Positions 26,828 to 36,008 of a DNA stretch of 64,000 nt are shown piece after piece; the first letter of the stretch is position 1, and the number at the start of each line of letters is the position of its first letter. The notes under the pieces are model-generated. The model searched no databases. It was not told the origin of the DNA and saw nothing but the letters and a program-made list of their open reading frames with translations. The stretch comes from CAVSJR01 sp963728285 (GTDB lineage Bacteria; Actinomycetota; UBA4738; HRBIN12): positions 620,001-684,000 of the forward strand of contig CAVSJR010000003.1 of NCBI GenBank assembly GCA_963728285.1, given 5' to 3'. Both the position numbers and the translations under genes were made by a program.

Positions 26828-27691
26828 CGGCGCCGTCCGGAGACGTCGATGATCGAGGACGCCATCCCGGCCGAGGCTCCAGAGCTGGTCGACGGGCCCG
26901 ACGCCCTCCCCGAGCCGCAGCGAGTGACGGATCGCCTGCGTCACGAACGCCTTGCCGGCGCGCACCGCCTCGGGCAGGTCGTCGCCCCTCGCGAGGGACG
27001 CCGTGATCGCCGCGGCCAGCGTGCAACCGGTCCCGTGCGTGTGGGGGGTGTCGATCCGCTCCGCCTCGATCCACTCGCATCGCTCGCCGTCGGCGAACAG
27101 ATCCCTCGCGGTCGGCGATCCCGCGAGATGTCCGCCCTTCACGAGCACCGCCCGAGGACCCAGCGCGAGGATCGCGTCGGCCGCGCGGAGCATGTCGTCG
27201 GGCGTCTCGACCCGGCCCCCCGCGAGGCTCCCGGCCTCGGGCAGGTTCGGCGTCACGAGCGTCGCGAGGGGCAGGATCGTGCGCCGGAGGGCGTCGACCG
27301 CATCGGCGTCGAGCAGCGAGTTCCCGTGCCTCGACACGGCCACGGGATCGACGACGAGATTGGGGACGCGGGTCTCGGAGACGGCCTCCGCGACCGCCTC
27401 GACGATCGCGGCGGAGGCGAGCATGCCCGTCTTGGCGGCGTCGACCCCGATGTCGGTCACCACCGCGCGGATCTGATCGCCGACGGTCTGCGGCGAGAGC
27501 TCCTCGTAGGAGGCGACCCCCATCGTGTTCTGGACCGTGACGGCCGTGATCGCCGTCATGCCGTAGACGCCCATGACGCTGAACGTCTTGAGATCGGCCT
27601 GGATCCCGGCCCCGCCGCCGGAATCGGACCCGGCGATGCTCAACGCGCGGGGCCTGGCCGCGGCGCGTCCGGCCTGCTGTGCGTCATCCAC
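26774..27691 (-). CDS. thiD: Hydroxymethylpyrimidine/phosphomethylpyrimidine kinase
   Basis: Thiamine synthesis kinase of the ribokinase fold, about 305 residues from GTG 27691. Motifs: ALSIAGSDSGGGAGIQADLK, VYGMTAITAVTVQNTMGV, VVDPVAVSRHGNSLL, VTPNLPEA, AVLVKGGHL and the catalytic DTPHTHGTGCTLAAAITASL. The start overlaps the thiL stop by eight bases, indicating coupling. The C-terminus runs about 25 residues past the usual end (DQLWSL) and overlaps the convergent secreted-protein gene. Confidence 0.93.
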   Translation of the reverse strand: MDDAQQAGRAAARPRALSIAGSDSGGGAGIQADLKTFSVMGVYGMTAITAVTVQNTMGVASYEELSPQTVGDQIRAVVTDIGVDAAKTGMLASAAIVEAVAEAVSETRVPNLVVDPVAVSRHGNSLLDADAVDALRRTILPLATLVTPNLPEAGSLAGGRVETPDDMLRAADAILALGPRAVLVKGGHLAGSPTARDLFADGERCEWIEAERIDTPHTHGTGCTLAAAITASLARGDDLPEAVRAGKAFVTQAIRHSLRLGEGVGPVDQLWSLGRDGVLDHRRLRTAPSGPDPARVRDPVRDAGG

Positions 27692-28682
27692 CGAAGTGAT
27701 CCCACCCTCCGCGTACCAACGGCTCCTCGCGGCCCCCCGGCGCGAGCGCCACGACACCCGACCCCTCGATCATGACGCCGATGTCGGCGAGCGGCACCCC
27801 GAAGCGCTCCTTCAGCTCGAGCCTGGCTCCCTCCACGCGATCGGCCGGCAAGGTCGCGAGCAGCTCGTAGTCATCGCCCCCCGACAGCGCCAGCCGCAGC
27901 GGGTCGATCGAGAGCGCATCCTCGGCCTCGACCAGCGCATCGGAGATCGGGACGGAGGACTCCTCGATCCTCGCCCCCACGCCGCTCGCGGCGCAGAGCC
28001 TCGGGAGGTCGGTCGACAGCCCGTCGGAGAGATCCATCATCGCCGTCGCCCCGGCACGCGCCAGGACCTGCGCCTCCCCGACGCGCGCGACCGGTCGCTC
28101 GTAGGCCTCCTCGAGCGCGCGCGCCCACGCGGTGCCCGCATGCGCCGACGCTCGCGGCATCCGCGCCAGGGCCAGGCCTCCCGCCGAGGCGCCGAGCGCG
28201 CCGGTGACGACGAGCCGGTCGCCCGGCCTCGCGCCCGATCGCTCGACCGCGCCCCCCGGAGCGACCGCTCCCGTGATCGCCACCGAGATGACGACCTCCT
28301 CGCTCCTGCTGAGATCGCCCCCGATGAGCGCGAGGGCATACTCGTCGGCCGCGGCGCGCATTCCCCCGAATAGCTCCATGACCCACGACACGTCGACGTC
28401 CACGGGAACGCCGAGGGAGACGAGGCCGTACCTCGGGCTGGCGGCCATCGCGGCCATGTCCGAGACGTTGACCACGACCGCCCGATACCCGATCGAGCGA
28501 GCCGACGAGATCGCGCGATCGAAGTGAACGGCCTCGACGAGGACGTCGGCGGCGAGGACGAGCTGTCCGGCGCCGGGCTCGACGACCGCTGCATCGTCCC
28601 CGATGCCGGTGAGGACGTCGGGGCCGGTCCCCGACAGCAGCCGGGCGATCGCAGCCACGAGGTCGTCTTCGCTCACTTCCAT
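27684..28682 (-). CDS. thiL: Thiamine-monophosphate kinase
   Basis: 332 residues. The ATP/Mg motif is LTGIGDDAAVVEPG, followed by VNVSDMAAMAASPRYGLVSL and LIGGDLSRSEEVVISVAITG, then ATAMMDLSDGLSTDLPRLC and ALSGGDDYELLATLP. It makes thiamine pyrophosphate from thiamine phosphate. It forms a two-gene unit with thiD. No THI-box riboswitch is evident in the 137-base gap shared with pckA. Confidence 0.94.
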   Translation of the reverse strand: MEVSEDDLVAAIARLLSGTGPDVLTGIGDDAAVVEPGAGQLVLAADVLVEAVHFDRAISSARSIGYRAVVVNVSDMAAMAASPRYGLVSLGVPVDVDVSWVMELFGGMRAAADEYALALIGGDLSRSEEVVISVAITGAVAPGGAVERSGARPGDRLVVTGALGASAGGLALARMPRASAHAGTAWARALEEAYERPVARVGEAQVLARAGATAMMDLSDGLSTDLPRLCAASGVGARIEESSVPISDALVEAEDALSIDPLRLALSGGDDYELLATLPADRVEGARLELKERFGVPLADIGVMIEGSGVVALAPGGREEPLVRGGWDHFGG

Positions 28683-28819
28683 GACGGTTTGGACGGTCGT
28701 CGCGTCCCGCGTTCTCCCTGCTGGAGGGCGTGGCGCCGAGGCGCTTTCAGTAGACTCTAGGCGGATTCACGCTCAAGATACGCGGGCGACCACACCTCGC
28801 GGACGACGAAGGAGACTGG

Positions 28820-30343
28820 ATGCAGGTCCGAACGACGGGTACGACCCATCGCAACCCCACGCCGGAGGAACTCCGCGCATTCACCGAGCGGATGCCGCAG
28901 GCCCGGATCACCGAGTTCGACAACGTGAACGTTCAGACCCGGGTGGTCTCGCGCAGCTCCGGAAGCACGTACGTCGTCACCGAGGATCCATCCTCCACGT
29001 CGCAGAAGGCCATCGGCCGGGAGGAATACGACCGGCTGGCCGGGCTTCAGGACGAGTACCTCTCCGACAAAGACCTCATCGTGATCGACGGCTACATCGG
29101 CAACGACCCGAGCTTTCGAACGCCGGCGCGCCTCACGATCGAGCTGGCGAACGCCAACATCGCCGGGATGCAGCAGAAGCTCTATTTCCCTCGGGACGAC
29201 GGCGCCGAGCCCGAGGTGCAGGTGATCTACACGCCGAACCTGGCCGTCCCGGGCTACCCCGACGACCGCGCCATCGCGGTCGATCTCGAGAACAACGTCA
29301 CGCGGGTCATGAACTCCGACTACTTCGGGGAGTCGAAGAAGGGCGGCCTGCGGATGTGGAACAACATCGTGTACGGGCGGGGCGGGCTCGCGCTGCACGC
29401 CGGCATCAAGGTGATCCCGACGGACGCCGGCGAGGTGACCGTCATGATCATCGGGCTGTCCGGAACGGGGAAGACCACCACGACGTTCACGACGCAGAAC
29501 GGCTCGCTCCCGGTCCAGGACGATTTCGTCGCGCTGATGCCGGGTGGCGTGGCCTACGGCACGGAGAACGGCTGCTTCGCGAAGACGTTCTCGCTGGACC
29601 CCGACTTCGAGCCGAACATCTACAACGCCGTCGTGAAGCCGAACGCCTACCTCGAGAACGTCTATCAGGACGACGACGGCAAGGTGAACTTCTTCGAGGA
29701 GAGCTACACGCAGAACGGCCGGGCCGTGTTCCAGATGTCCGACCTGGCGCGATTCCGGGACGCTTCCGATATCGGGACGGTCGACGTCCTGCTCATCCTG
29801 AACCGCAACGAGAACATCATCCCGGCCGTGGCGAGGCTCGATCAGGAGCAGGCCGCCGCGTACTTCATGCTCGGCGAGACGACCGGCACCTCGGCCGGTG
29901 GCGCCGCCGAGGCGGGAAAGTTCCTCCGCGTCCCGGGGACGAATCCCTTCTTCCCGCTTCCCCACGGACTTCAGGGCAATCGGATCCTCGACCTGCTCGC
30001 GTCCCACCCCATCGACACCTATCTCATGAACACCGGGCGCGTGGGCGGCAAGGAGGACGACGAGCTGTCGAAGAAGGTGAAGATCCCTCATTCGTCGGCC
30101 GTCGTGAAAGGCGTCGCGGAGGGCACCATCTCGTGGACGGAGGACCCGGACTTCGGCTACCGGATCGCCGAGTCCGTGCCCGAGTTCGACGACGTGGAGC
30201 TCCTCCAGCCGCGCCGGCTCTATGAGCGTGAGGGGCGGATGGGCGAGTACGCGGAGATGGTCGAGCGCCTCAAGGCCGAGCGGACCGCCCGGCTGGAGGA
30301 ATTCCCCGAGCTCTCCTCCGACATCATCAAGGCCGTCGGCTAG
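28820..30343 (+). CDS. pckA: Phosphoenolpyruvate carboxykinase (ATP type)
   Basis: 507 residues. The kinase loop is MIIGLSGTGKTTTTF (K218), with upstream GGLRMWNNIVYGRGGLALHA and downstream QDDFVALMPGGVAYGTENGC. It converts oxaloacetate to PEP in gluconeogenesis. The motif set is that of the ATP-dependent class (EC 4.1.1.49), not the GTP class typical of Mycobacterium and Corynebacterium. GAAGGAGA precedes the ATG. A TAGACT hexamer about 64 bases upstream could be a -10 element, but no clear -35 accompanies it. Confidence 0.93.
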   Translation: MQVRTTGTTHRNPTPEELRAFTERMPQARITEFDNVNVQTRVVSRSSGSTYVVTEDPSSTSQKAIGREEYDRLAGLQDEYLSDKDLIVIDGYIGNDPSFRTPARLTIELANANIAGMQQKLYFPRDDGAEPEVQVIYTPNLAVPGYPDDRAIAVDLENNVTRVMNSDYFGESKKGGLRMWNNIVYGRGGLALHAGIKVIPTDAGEVTVMIIGLSGTGKTTTTFTTQNGSLPVQDDFVALMPGGVAYGTENGCFAKTFSLDPDFEPNIYNAVVKPNAYLENVYQDDDGKVNFFEESYTQNGRAVFQMSDLARFRDASDIGTVDVLLILNRNENIIPAVARLDQEQAAAYFMLGETTGTSAGGAAEAGKFLRVPGTNPFFPLPHGLQGNRILDLLASHPIDTYLMNTGRVGGKEDDELSKKVKIPHSSAVVKGVAEGTISWTEDPDFGYRIAESVPEFDDVELLQPRRLYEREGRMGEYAEMVERLKAERTARLEEFPELSSDIIKAVG

Positions 30344-30372
30344 GCGCCCACCGACCTTCGTCCGGCTTCGGG

Positions 30373-31178
30373 TTAGCTGGTGATGTCACGCCGCGTGAAC
30401 GCGATGAGCGCCATCGCCAGGAAGACCCCGGTGTATGCGGCGCTGACGAGGATGCCCCCGCGCATCGACGTCCACTCGACCGGAAATCGGAACAGATCCG
30501 TGAAGGCGAGCCACCCGTGGGTCGGAAGGTACGGGTGGATCACCCGCAGGCTCGGGATGTTGTCGAGGATCTGGCTCGCGATGGCGAGCACGATGGTCGC
30601 CACCGCGGCCCCCGGGCCCGAGTCCGTCAGCGTCGAGATGAAGATGCCGATCGCCGCGATCCCCGATACCGCGAGGATCATGTAGGCGGCCGCGGCGAGG
30701 ATCCGCAGCATCGTCTCGGCCTCCGAGAGCGCGGTCCCGGAGAGCGTCGGCAGCGGCCCGAAGTCGAACACGATGGCTCCCGCGATCGCACCGCACGCGA
30801 TCACGACGCCGAGCAGCGCAGCCAGCAACGTCATCGCGGACGCGTACTTCGCGAGCACCAGCCTCCATCGCAGCACGGGGCGAACCAGGAGGTAGCGCAG
30901 CGTCCCCCCTGCGCCTCTCCCGCGATCCCGTCCCCGGCGAACAGCCCCGTCGCGAGCGGAAGGAAGAACGGCTGCACGACGGCGAGCCCGGTGAGCGGAG
31001 CGAACAGCCCGTTGCGAAGGATCTGGAAGAGGAACGGGGGCGCGTCCTCGCCCGCCTGCGCCGGCGGGGGGGAGATCTTCAATGCGATCACGATCACGAC
31101 CGGGATCCCTCCGACCGCGGCGGCCAGCAACCACGTCCTCCACCGGCGGAGCGCCTTGGCGATCTCAACGCGGAACAT
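30373..31178 (-). CDS. ABC-2 type transporter permease (frame change at 30904-30909)
   Basis: Membrane subunit of an exporter. The first frame, from ATG 31178 (MFRVEIAKALRRWRTWLLAA), has two hydrophobic segments and runs to GDGIAGEAQGG. The second frame continues TLRYLLVRPVLRWRLVLAKY, the conserved ABC-2 turn, then four or five more helices, ending FTRRDITS. The break is exactly at a run of six C (six G on the coding strand, 30904-30909); one more G restores the frame. Restored length is about 268 residues. It overlaps the ATPase gene by 14 bases. Confidence 0.85.
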
Positions 31179-32181
31179 CGTCGGCCCTCCGTCCTTCGCC
31201 CGCCGCATCCGCGTCGTCCTCCTCGACGAGCGAGAGGAAGACGTCCTCGAGCGAATGGCGCTCGGGAACGAGGGCATGCACCCCCACCCCCGCCGCGACG
31301 AGCGCCTCATTCACGCCGGCCGCGGTGGCTCCCTCGGAGAGCCGGACCCTGATGGCCGCGCCGTTTCGTTCGGCCGGGCCGACCCCCGGGATGCCGCCCA
31401 GGATCTCCAGCGCCCGGACCCGGTCGTCGACCTCGAGGCGCACGCGATCGGCGGCGCCGCGCAGTGTCCCCGGTGGCCCCTCGGCCACAAGCCTCCCGCG
31501 GGCCATGACGCCGACGCGATCACACATCGCCTCGACCTCCGAAAGGAGGTGGCTGGAGACGAACACCGTGGTGCCCCCGTCGGCGAGACGCCGCAGGAGC
31601 CGGCGGATCTCCCGCATTCCCTGGGGATCCAGGCCGTTGGTCGGCTCGTCGAGCACGAGCAGGTCGGGCGTCCCCAGCATGGCGAGGCCGATGCCCAGTC
31701 GCTGGCGCATTCCCTGGCTGTAGGCCTTCACTCGCTTGGCGCCCGCATCGGCGAGGCCGACGATCTCCAACACCTCGTCGATCCTTCGCAGCCGTTCCCT
31801 CGTTCCCTCGCCCCGGCCCCCCGACCGCGCGAAGTACTCGAGGTTCCTGGCTCCCGACAGGTACTTCCAGAACGCAGGCTCCTCGACGAGCGCCCCGACA
31901 CGCTCGAGCGGCGGCGTGCCTCGCCCGACCGACGACCCGAGGACCTCGACGTCGCCCCCGCTCGGCCGTATCAACCCGAGCGCCATCCGAATCGTCGTCG
32001 TCTTTCCGGCCCCATTCGGGCCGAGGAACCCGTACAGCTCGCCTCGCTCGACCGACAGATCAAGGGCATCGACGACGGCCGTCCCGTCGTAGCGTTTGGT
32101 CAGGCCCTTGGCCCGCAGGGCCGTCAAGGCAGCCTGGGACTGGACCGACGACAGCGCGTCGGGCGTCACGGCGCCCGCCAC
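31165..32181 (-). CDS. ABC transporter ATP-binding protein
   Basis: Walker A is FLGPNGAGKTTTIRMALGLI, the Q-loop region LVEEPAFW, signature KAYSQGMRQRLGIGLAML, Walker B LLVLDEPTNGLDPQG and H-loop TVFVSSHLLSEVEAMCDRVG. This is the CcmA/NatA-like subfamily partnered with ABC-2 permeases, and its permease follows with overlap. The ORF opens at GTG 32181, but its first 18 or so residues (AGAVTPDALSSVQSQ) look like the tail of the preceding LolA-like protein. A TTG at 32127 just before ALRAKGLTKRYDG is the more likely true start. Confidence 0.92.
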   Translation of the reverse strand: MAGAVTPDALSSVQSQAALTALRAKGLTKRYDGTAVVDALDLSVERGELYGFLGPNGAGKTTTIRMALGLIRPSGGDVEVLGSSVGRGTPPLERVGALVEEPAFWKYLSGARNLEYFARSGGRGEGTRERLRRIDEVLEIVGLADAGAKRVKAYSQGMRQRLGIGLAMLGTPDLLVLDEPTNGLDPQGMREIRRLLRRLADGGTTVFVSSHLLSEVEAMCDRVGVMARGRLVAEGPPGTLRGAADRVRLEVDDRVRALEILGGIPGVGPAERNGAAIRVRLSEGATAAGVNEALVAAGVGVHALVPERHSLEDVFLSLVEEDDADAAGEGRRADDVPR

Positions 32182-33275
32182 GATCCAGGCGGATACGCCC
32201 TCGGTCCACGAGCGCGGCGGACGCCAGGGGACCCGAATAGGGAAGCATCGACCGCAGCTCCGCCGGAACCTCCGTCACGCGCACGGCGATGATCAGGCCG
32301 AACCCCTCGCCGAAGACGCGCATCGTGGGAACGGAGCGGGCCCGTCGAAGCAGGGCGCGACATCGCTTTGACGTCCGCCTTCGAGGGATCGCCGTGCATC
32401 GCCGCGAGGCGACGGACGTGCGCGGCGCTCAGGACGCGAGCGAGGGCGGGACCGGCGTCGGTGACGTTCGCCTCAGCCGGGGGATGGAACGCGAAGATCG
32501 ACGGGTCGATCGGGCCGTAGTCGATCGCCGAGAAGCCGACCTCGATCGACGGATCGAGCGCGTTCCGCGGCACCACCTGAAGCCGAAGGGGAAGGCGAGT
32601 CTCGGCGTCGATCGCGACATCGACGGCCCCGACGAGCGTCCTCTCCGAACGAGGACTGAGCCGAAGCGTGTACGCGTCTCGCCCGGCCACCCTCTCGGGG
32701 GTCGCGACGCTCGCGACGGCGTACGGGCTCACGCCCTCGATCACGGTTCGCGCGATCCGGATCGGGTCGCCCAGGGAGGGAGGCACCGACGGGGCGGAGC
32801 GCTCGACGCGGCGCGCGAGTCCCTGGGGAACGGCGGCCGTGAGGTCCTGCGGCGTGAGCCGCACGGCGCTCAGCGACTGCGAGTCCCAGGCCCACGCCTC
32901 GGCATGGTTCGCGACGAGCACCTGCTCCTGGAACCTCGCGAGGTGCGAGATTCGGATGCCGTCCGGCGAGCGCCACAGCCGGAACGTCTGGTCGCCGAGG
33001 AGCATCGATGCGGCCGTCGCCGCTTCGCCGTTGGCGGCGCCCGTGGAGATGTCCGGGAGCGCCGGGATGCCGAGATCCACATGCGTCCGCACCGTTCCCG
33101 ACACGGGAGGAGGCGAGGACATCGCGCGGAGCGACGATGCGAGCAGCTCGTCCGCGGCGACGGGAGGCAGGTCGGGGGTGGGATCGGCCCGAACGGCGGA
33201 GATCCCGAGCGCTCCCGCCGCCAGGGTCAGGGCGAGGACCGCTCCCGCGACCCGAGCTCGTGTGGTCGAGGGCAT
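32166..33275 (-). CDS. Secreted LolA/RseB-like protein (frame changes near 32325 and 32193)
   Basis: Signal peptide MPSTTRARVAGAVLALTLAA opens at ATG 33275. The body resembles lipoprotein-carrier or sigma-regulator beta sheets: VSGTVRTHVDLGIPALPDI, FRLWRSPDGIRISHLA, VVPRNALDPSIEVGFSAIDY and FAFHPPAEANVTDAG. After TGPL the family C-terminus continues in a second frame (VPTMRVFGEGFGLIIAVRV, SGPLASAALVDRG) and ends in a third (VSAWIVAGAVTPDALSSV), which is the ATPase frame. So the real gene reaches about 32130, and two extra bases disturb it. It probably senses or carries lipid for the adjacent exporter; that is inference. Confidence 0.65.
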   Translation of the reverse strand: MPSTTRARVAGAVLALTLAAGALGISAVRADPTPDLPPVAADELLASSLRAMSSPPPVSGTVRTHVDLGIPALPDISTGAANGEAATAASMLLGDQTFRLWRSPDGIRISHLARFQEQVLVANHAEAWAWDSQSLSAVRLTPQDLTAAVPQGLARRVERSAPSVPPSLGDPIRIARTVIEGVSPYAVASVATPERVAGRDAYTLRLSPRSERTLVGAVDVAIDAETRLPLRLQVVPRNALDPSIEVGFSAIDYGPIDPSIFAFHPPAEANVTDAGPALARVLSAAHVRRLAAMHGDPSKADVKAMSRPASTGPLRSHDARLRRGVRPDHRRARDGGSGGAAVDASLFGSPGVRRARGPRAYPPGSWRAP

Positions 33276-33357
33276 GAAACAGTTGTAGCACCTCGGCGCG
33301 GATATGCCGAGGCCCAGCACGATGAGCAGGCACGAACGTCACGTCATCGCAACGTGC

Positions 33358-33723
33358 TCAGCCGCGGCGGTCCCCGTCCGAGTCCGGCGTCGCGGTGGAG
33401 CGCCGACGAGCCGCGGGCGTTCGGCGTCCGAGCAGCTGGCCCGCCAGGAACTGCATCGCGGAGAGCGCGATCGGGACGATGACGTACCATCGGAACCGCT
33501 CAACGTCGTCGATGAAGGCGCGCCCCTCGACGTCGGTCGATGCATACATCGCGAACAGCCCGGCGAGCGCGAACCACAGCCCCACGCGCCCCGTGGTGAA
33601 CATCGCATAGAGCAGGTGGTCGACGAGGTCGTTTCCCTCGAAGCGCCGGCGGGACCAGATCCACAACGATCGCAGCCCCCCGGCGGCGAGCATGGCCGCG
33701 ACGATCCACTCCACCACCTTCAT
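33358..33723 (-). CDS. Small membrane protein, unknown function
   Basis: 121 residues. Three hydrophobic segments are visible: VVEWIVAAMLAAGGLRSLWI, then RVGLWFALAGLFAMYAS, and RWYVIVPIALSAMQFLAGQL. The tail is basic and Ser/Thr/Asp-rich, likely cytoplasmic. Between helices 1 and 2 lies RRRFEGNDLVDHLLYAMF. I recognise no family. It shares strand and spacing with the LolA-like gene downstream and the phosphoribosyltransferase upstream. Confidence 0.65.
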   Translation of the reverse strand: MKVVEWIVAAMLAAGGLRSLWIWSRRRFEGNDLVDHLLYAMFTTGRVGLWFALAGLFAMYASTDVEGRAFIDDVERFRWYVIVPIALSAMQFLAGQLLGRRTPAARRRSTATPDSDGDRRG

Positions 33724-33747
33724 CGCCGGCCCCTCAGCATCGGAGCG

Positions 33748-34389
33748 TCATGCCGAGCTCCTCGCGAGGCCGCCGAGCAGGCGGACGACCTCGTCATCGC
33801 TCGTCTGATCGAAGTGCGCGTACCACTCGCCGACGGCGAGGAAGGGCTCCGGCGTGGCCAGGACCACGACGTCGTCGGCCTCCCGCTGCATTCGCCGCGC
33901 GGTGGCGCGAGGGGCCACGGGGACCGCGAGGACGACGCGCGAGGGCTCCTGCGATCGCGTCCATCGAAGCGCCGCGACCGCCGTGCCGCCCGTCGCGATC
34001 CCGTCGTCCACGACGATCGCCGGGCGGCCCCGCACCGTGGTCGCCGCGCGATCCCCGCGATAGACGCGCTCCCGGCGCTGGATCTCGACGATCTGACGGC
34101 TCGTCTCGTCCTCGACGTAGGACGCCGTCACGCCCAGGCGAGAGATGAGCGCCTCGTCGAGCACGCGCACGCCGTGCGCCACCGCCCCGAGTCCAAGCTC
34201 CGGGTTCCCCGGCGCGCGGATCTTCCGCGGGACCACGACATCGAGCGGCGCGCCGAGATGCCGCGCCACCTCGGCGCCCACGACGACGCCGCCACGCGGG
34301 ATCGCGAGGACCACGGCATCGTCGTCCCGGAAGCGCTCGAGCGCGTCCGCGAGGCTTCGACCCGCCTCCGCCCGGTCGGCGAACCTCAT
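33748..34389 (-). CDS. Phosphoribosyltransferase-fold protein
   Basis: 213 residues of the type I PRT fold. The PRPP loop is AIVVDDGIATGGTAVAALRW, preceded by VVLAIPRGGVVVGAEVARHL and VVVPRKIRAPGNPELGLGAV. This group (sometimes fused to dienelactone hydrolase-like domains) has no assigned substrate. A C-terminal block EPFLAVGEWYAHFDQTSDDE is typical of it. Possible roles in base salvage or signalling cannot be resolved. It diverges from the Lrp-like gene. Confidence 0.82.
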   Translation of the reverse strand: MRFADRAEAGRSLADALERFRDDDAVVLAIPRGGVVVGAEVARHLGAPLDVVVPRKIRAPGNPELGLGAVAHGVRVLDEALISRLGVTASYVEDETSRQIVEIQRRERVYRGDRAATTVRGRPAIVVDDGIATGGTAVAALRWTRSQEPSRVVLAVPVAPRATARRMQREADDVVVLATPEPFLAVGEWYAHFDQTSDDEVVRLLGGLARSSA

Positions 34390-34495
34390 GCCTCGATTGT
34401 CCCACCAGGAGCGGAGCGTCCGCGCGCACGGTCCCCGTTTGCCCGCCGGAACGGGAGGTGGATAGCATGACGCCCCAGGCAGAGGGAGGGCACAC

Positions 34496-34729
34496 GTGGT
34501 TCACGCTTACGTCCTGATCCAAACCGAGGTCGGCAAAGCCGCACAAGTCGCCAACGAGGTCCGCACCATCGACGGCGTCACGGATGCGGAGGACGTCACC
34601 GGTCCCTACGACGTCATCGTTCGGGCCGAGGCGGGCAACGTCGACGATCTCGGCAAGCTCGTGGTGGCACAGATCCAGGGCGTCGAGGGCATCACCCGGA
34701 CCCTTACATGCCCGGTGGTGCACCTGTAG
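34496..34729 (+). CDS. Lrp/AsnC ligand-binding (RAM) domain protein
   Basis: 77 residues, GTG start with GAGGGAGG upstream. The sequence is only the RAM domain: VHAYVLIQTEVGKAAQVANE, IDGVTDAEDVTGPYDVIVRA and VEGITRTLTCPVVHL. There is no DNA-binding helix-turn-helix, so it is a stand-alone amino-acid sensing module that could oligomerise with full Lrp proteins encoded elsewhere. It sits between divergent PRT and convergent ddl. Confidence 0.9.
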   Translation: MVHAYVLIQTEVGKAAQVANEVRTIDGVTDAEDVTGPYDVIVRAEAGNVDDLGKLVVAQIQGVEGITRTLTCPVVHL

Positions 34730-34739
34730 TCGGGCGTCG

Positions 34740-35897
34740 TCAAGCGTCGCTCGAGCGGTTCTCGCTCGGCCTGAGGAGCTCGCTCGCCCCGGTCCCCTTC
34801 TTGCGCTCGCGCTCGTGCCGCTCGACCGCGAGGTCGATCAATCGGTCGATCAGCTCGGGATAGGACAGGCCCGACGCGGCCCAGAGCTTCGGGTACATCG
34901 AGATCTGCGTGAATCCGGGGATCGTGTTGATCTCGTTCACGAGCAGCTCCGCGCCGCCGGCCTTCCCCTCGCGGAGGAAGAAGTCGACGCGCGCCATCCC
35001 GGAGCAGTCGATCGCCCGAAACGCGGCGATCGCCATCCGCTGGACCTCCTCGAGGACGCCGTCGGGGAGCTCGGCGGGGATCCGCAGTTCGCTCCCCTCG
35101 TCCAAGTACTTCGCGCGGTAGTCATAGAACTCGCCCGCGGGCACGATCTCACCCGCAACCGACGCGACCGGATCATCGTTTCCGAGGACGGCGCATTCGA
35201 TCTCGCGGGCTCCCTCGATGCTGCGCTCGAGCACCGCCTTTCGCGCGTACCGAAAGGCCTCCTCGAGACGCCCGCGGAGCTCGGCCGGTTCGTGGACCTT
35301 GCCGACCCCCACCGACGACCCGAGCGTGGCGGGCTTGGCGAACAGCGGGTAGCCCAGATGCTCCGCGCGGGCCTCGACGCCCTCGGGGTCCTCCTCCCAA
35401 TCCCGCTCGTGCACGACCTCGTTCGGCACGACGGGAAGCCCCGCCGCCTCGAACAGCACCTTCTGAACGGCCTTGTCCATGCCCACGGCGGAGGCGAGGA
35501 CGCCCGCACCAACGTACGGGACGCCGGCGAGCTCGAGCATGCCCTGCATCGCTCCGTCCTCTCCGTAGGGCCCGTGGAGCACCGGCAGGACGACGTCGAT
35601 CTCGCTGCGGGCGCCGTCGCGGGCGACGAGCGAGCGGGAACCCGGCTGCTGGTCGAGGGCGACGTCGCGTCCGCTGCCGGCGGCGACGGCCGGAAGCGCG
35701 TCGCCGGAGCCTTCGGCGAGCGCGGCCGGACCGTCGGGCACGAGGTGCCAGGCGCCCTCCCGGTCGATACCGATCGCGATGACCTCGTACCGCTCCGGGT
35801 CGAGGGCGTCGACGACCGACCTGGCGGAGATACACGAGATCTCGTGCTCGGCCGAACGACCGCCGAACAGCACCACGACGCGACGCTTCACGCGCAC
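34740..35897 (-). CDS. ddl: D-alanine--D-alanine ligase
   Basis: 385 residues, ATP-grasp fold. N-terminal VVVLFGGRSAEHEISCISAR, then LHGPYGEDGAMQGMLELAGV, YPLFAKPATLGSSVGVGKV, and catalytic C-terminal ARVDFFLREG with ELLVNEINTIPGFTQISMYP. It makes the D-Ala-D-Ala dipeptide of peptidoglycan. The length is on the long side because of an Arg/Glu-rich extension after the ligase core. It converges on the Lrp-like gene ten bases away. Confidence 0.95.
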   Translation of the reverse strand: MRVKRRVVVLFGGRSAEHEISCISARSVVDALDPERYEVIAIGIDREGAWHLVPDGPAALAEGSGDALPAVAAGSGRDVALDQQPGSRSLVARDGARSEIDVVLPVLHGPYGEDGAMQGMLELAGVPYVGAGVLASAVGMDKAVQKVLFEAAGLPVVPNEVVHERDWEEDPEGVEARAEHLGYPLFAKPATLGSSVGVGKVHEPAELRGRLEEAFRYARKAVLERSIEGAREIECAVLGNDDPVASVAGEIVPAGEFYDYRAKYLDEGSELRIPAELPDGVLEEVQRMAIAAFRAIDCSGMARVDFFLREGKAGGAELLVNEINTIPGFTQISMYPKLWAASGLSYPELIDRLIDLAVERHERERKKGTGASELLRPSENRSSDA

Positions 35898-36008
35898 ACC
35901 CCCCTCGTCGGGTCAGCCTAGCCGCATCTCGCAGGCGAAGGCGAGCGCGCGCCGAGTATCTCCCGGCCCGGGCCTCGGTCCGCCCACGGGCACCGGTCGT
36001 CGCGGACC

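Noticed and set aside
28683..28819. THI-box riboswitch upstream of thiL
   Set aside because: No conserved TPP-riboswitch core seen on either strand of the short gap.
28757..30091. Minus-strand 444-codon ORF
   Set aside because: Antisense of pckA; no recognisable motif.
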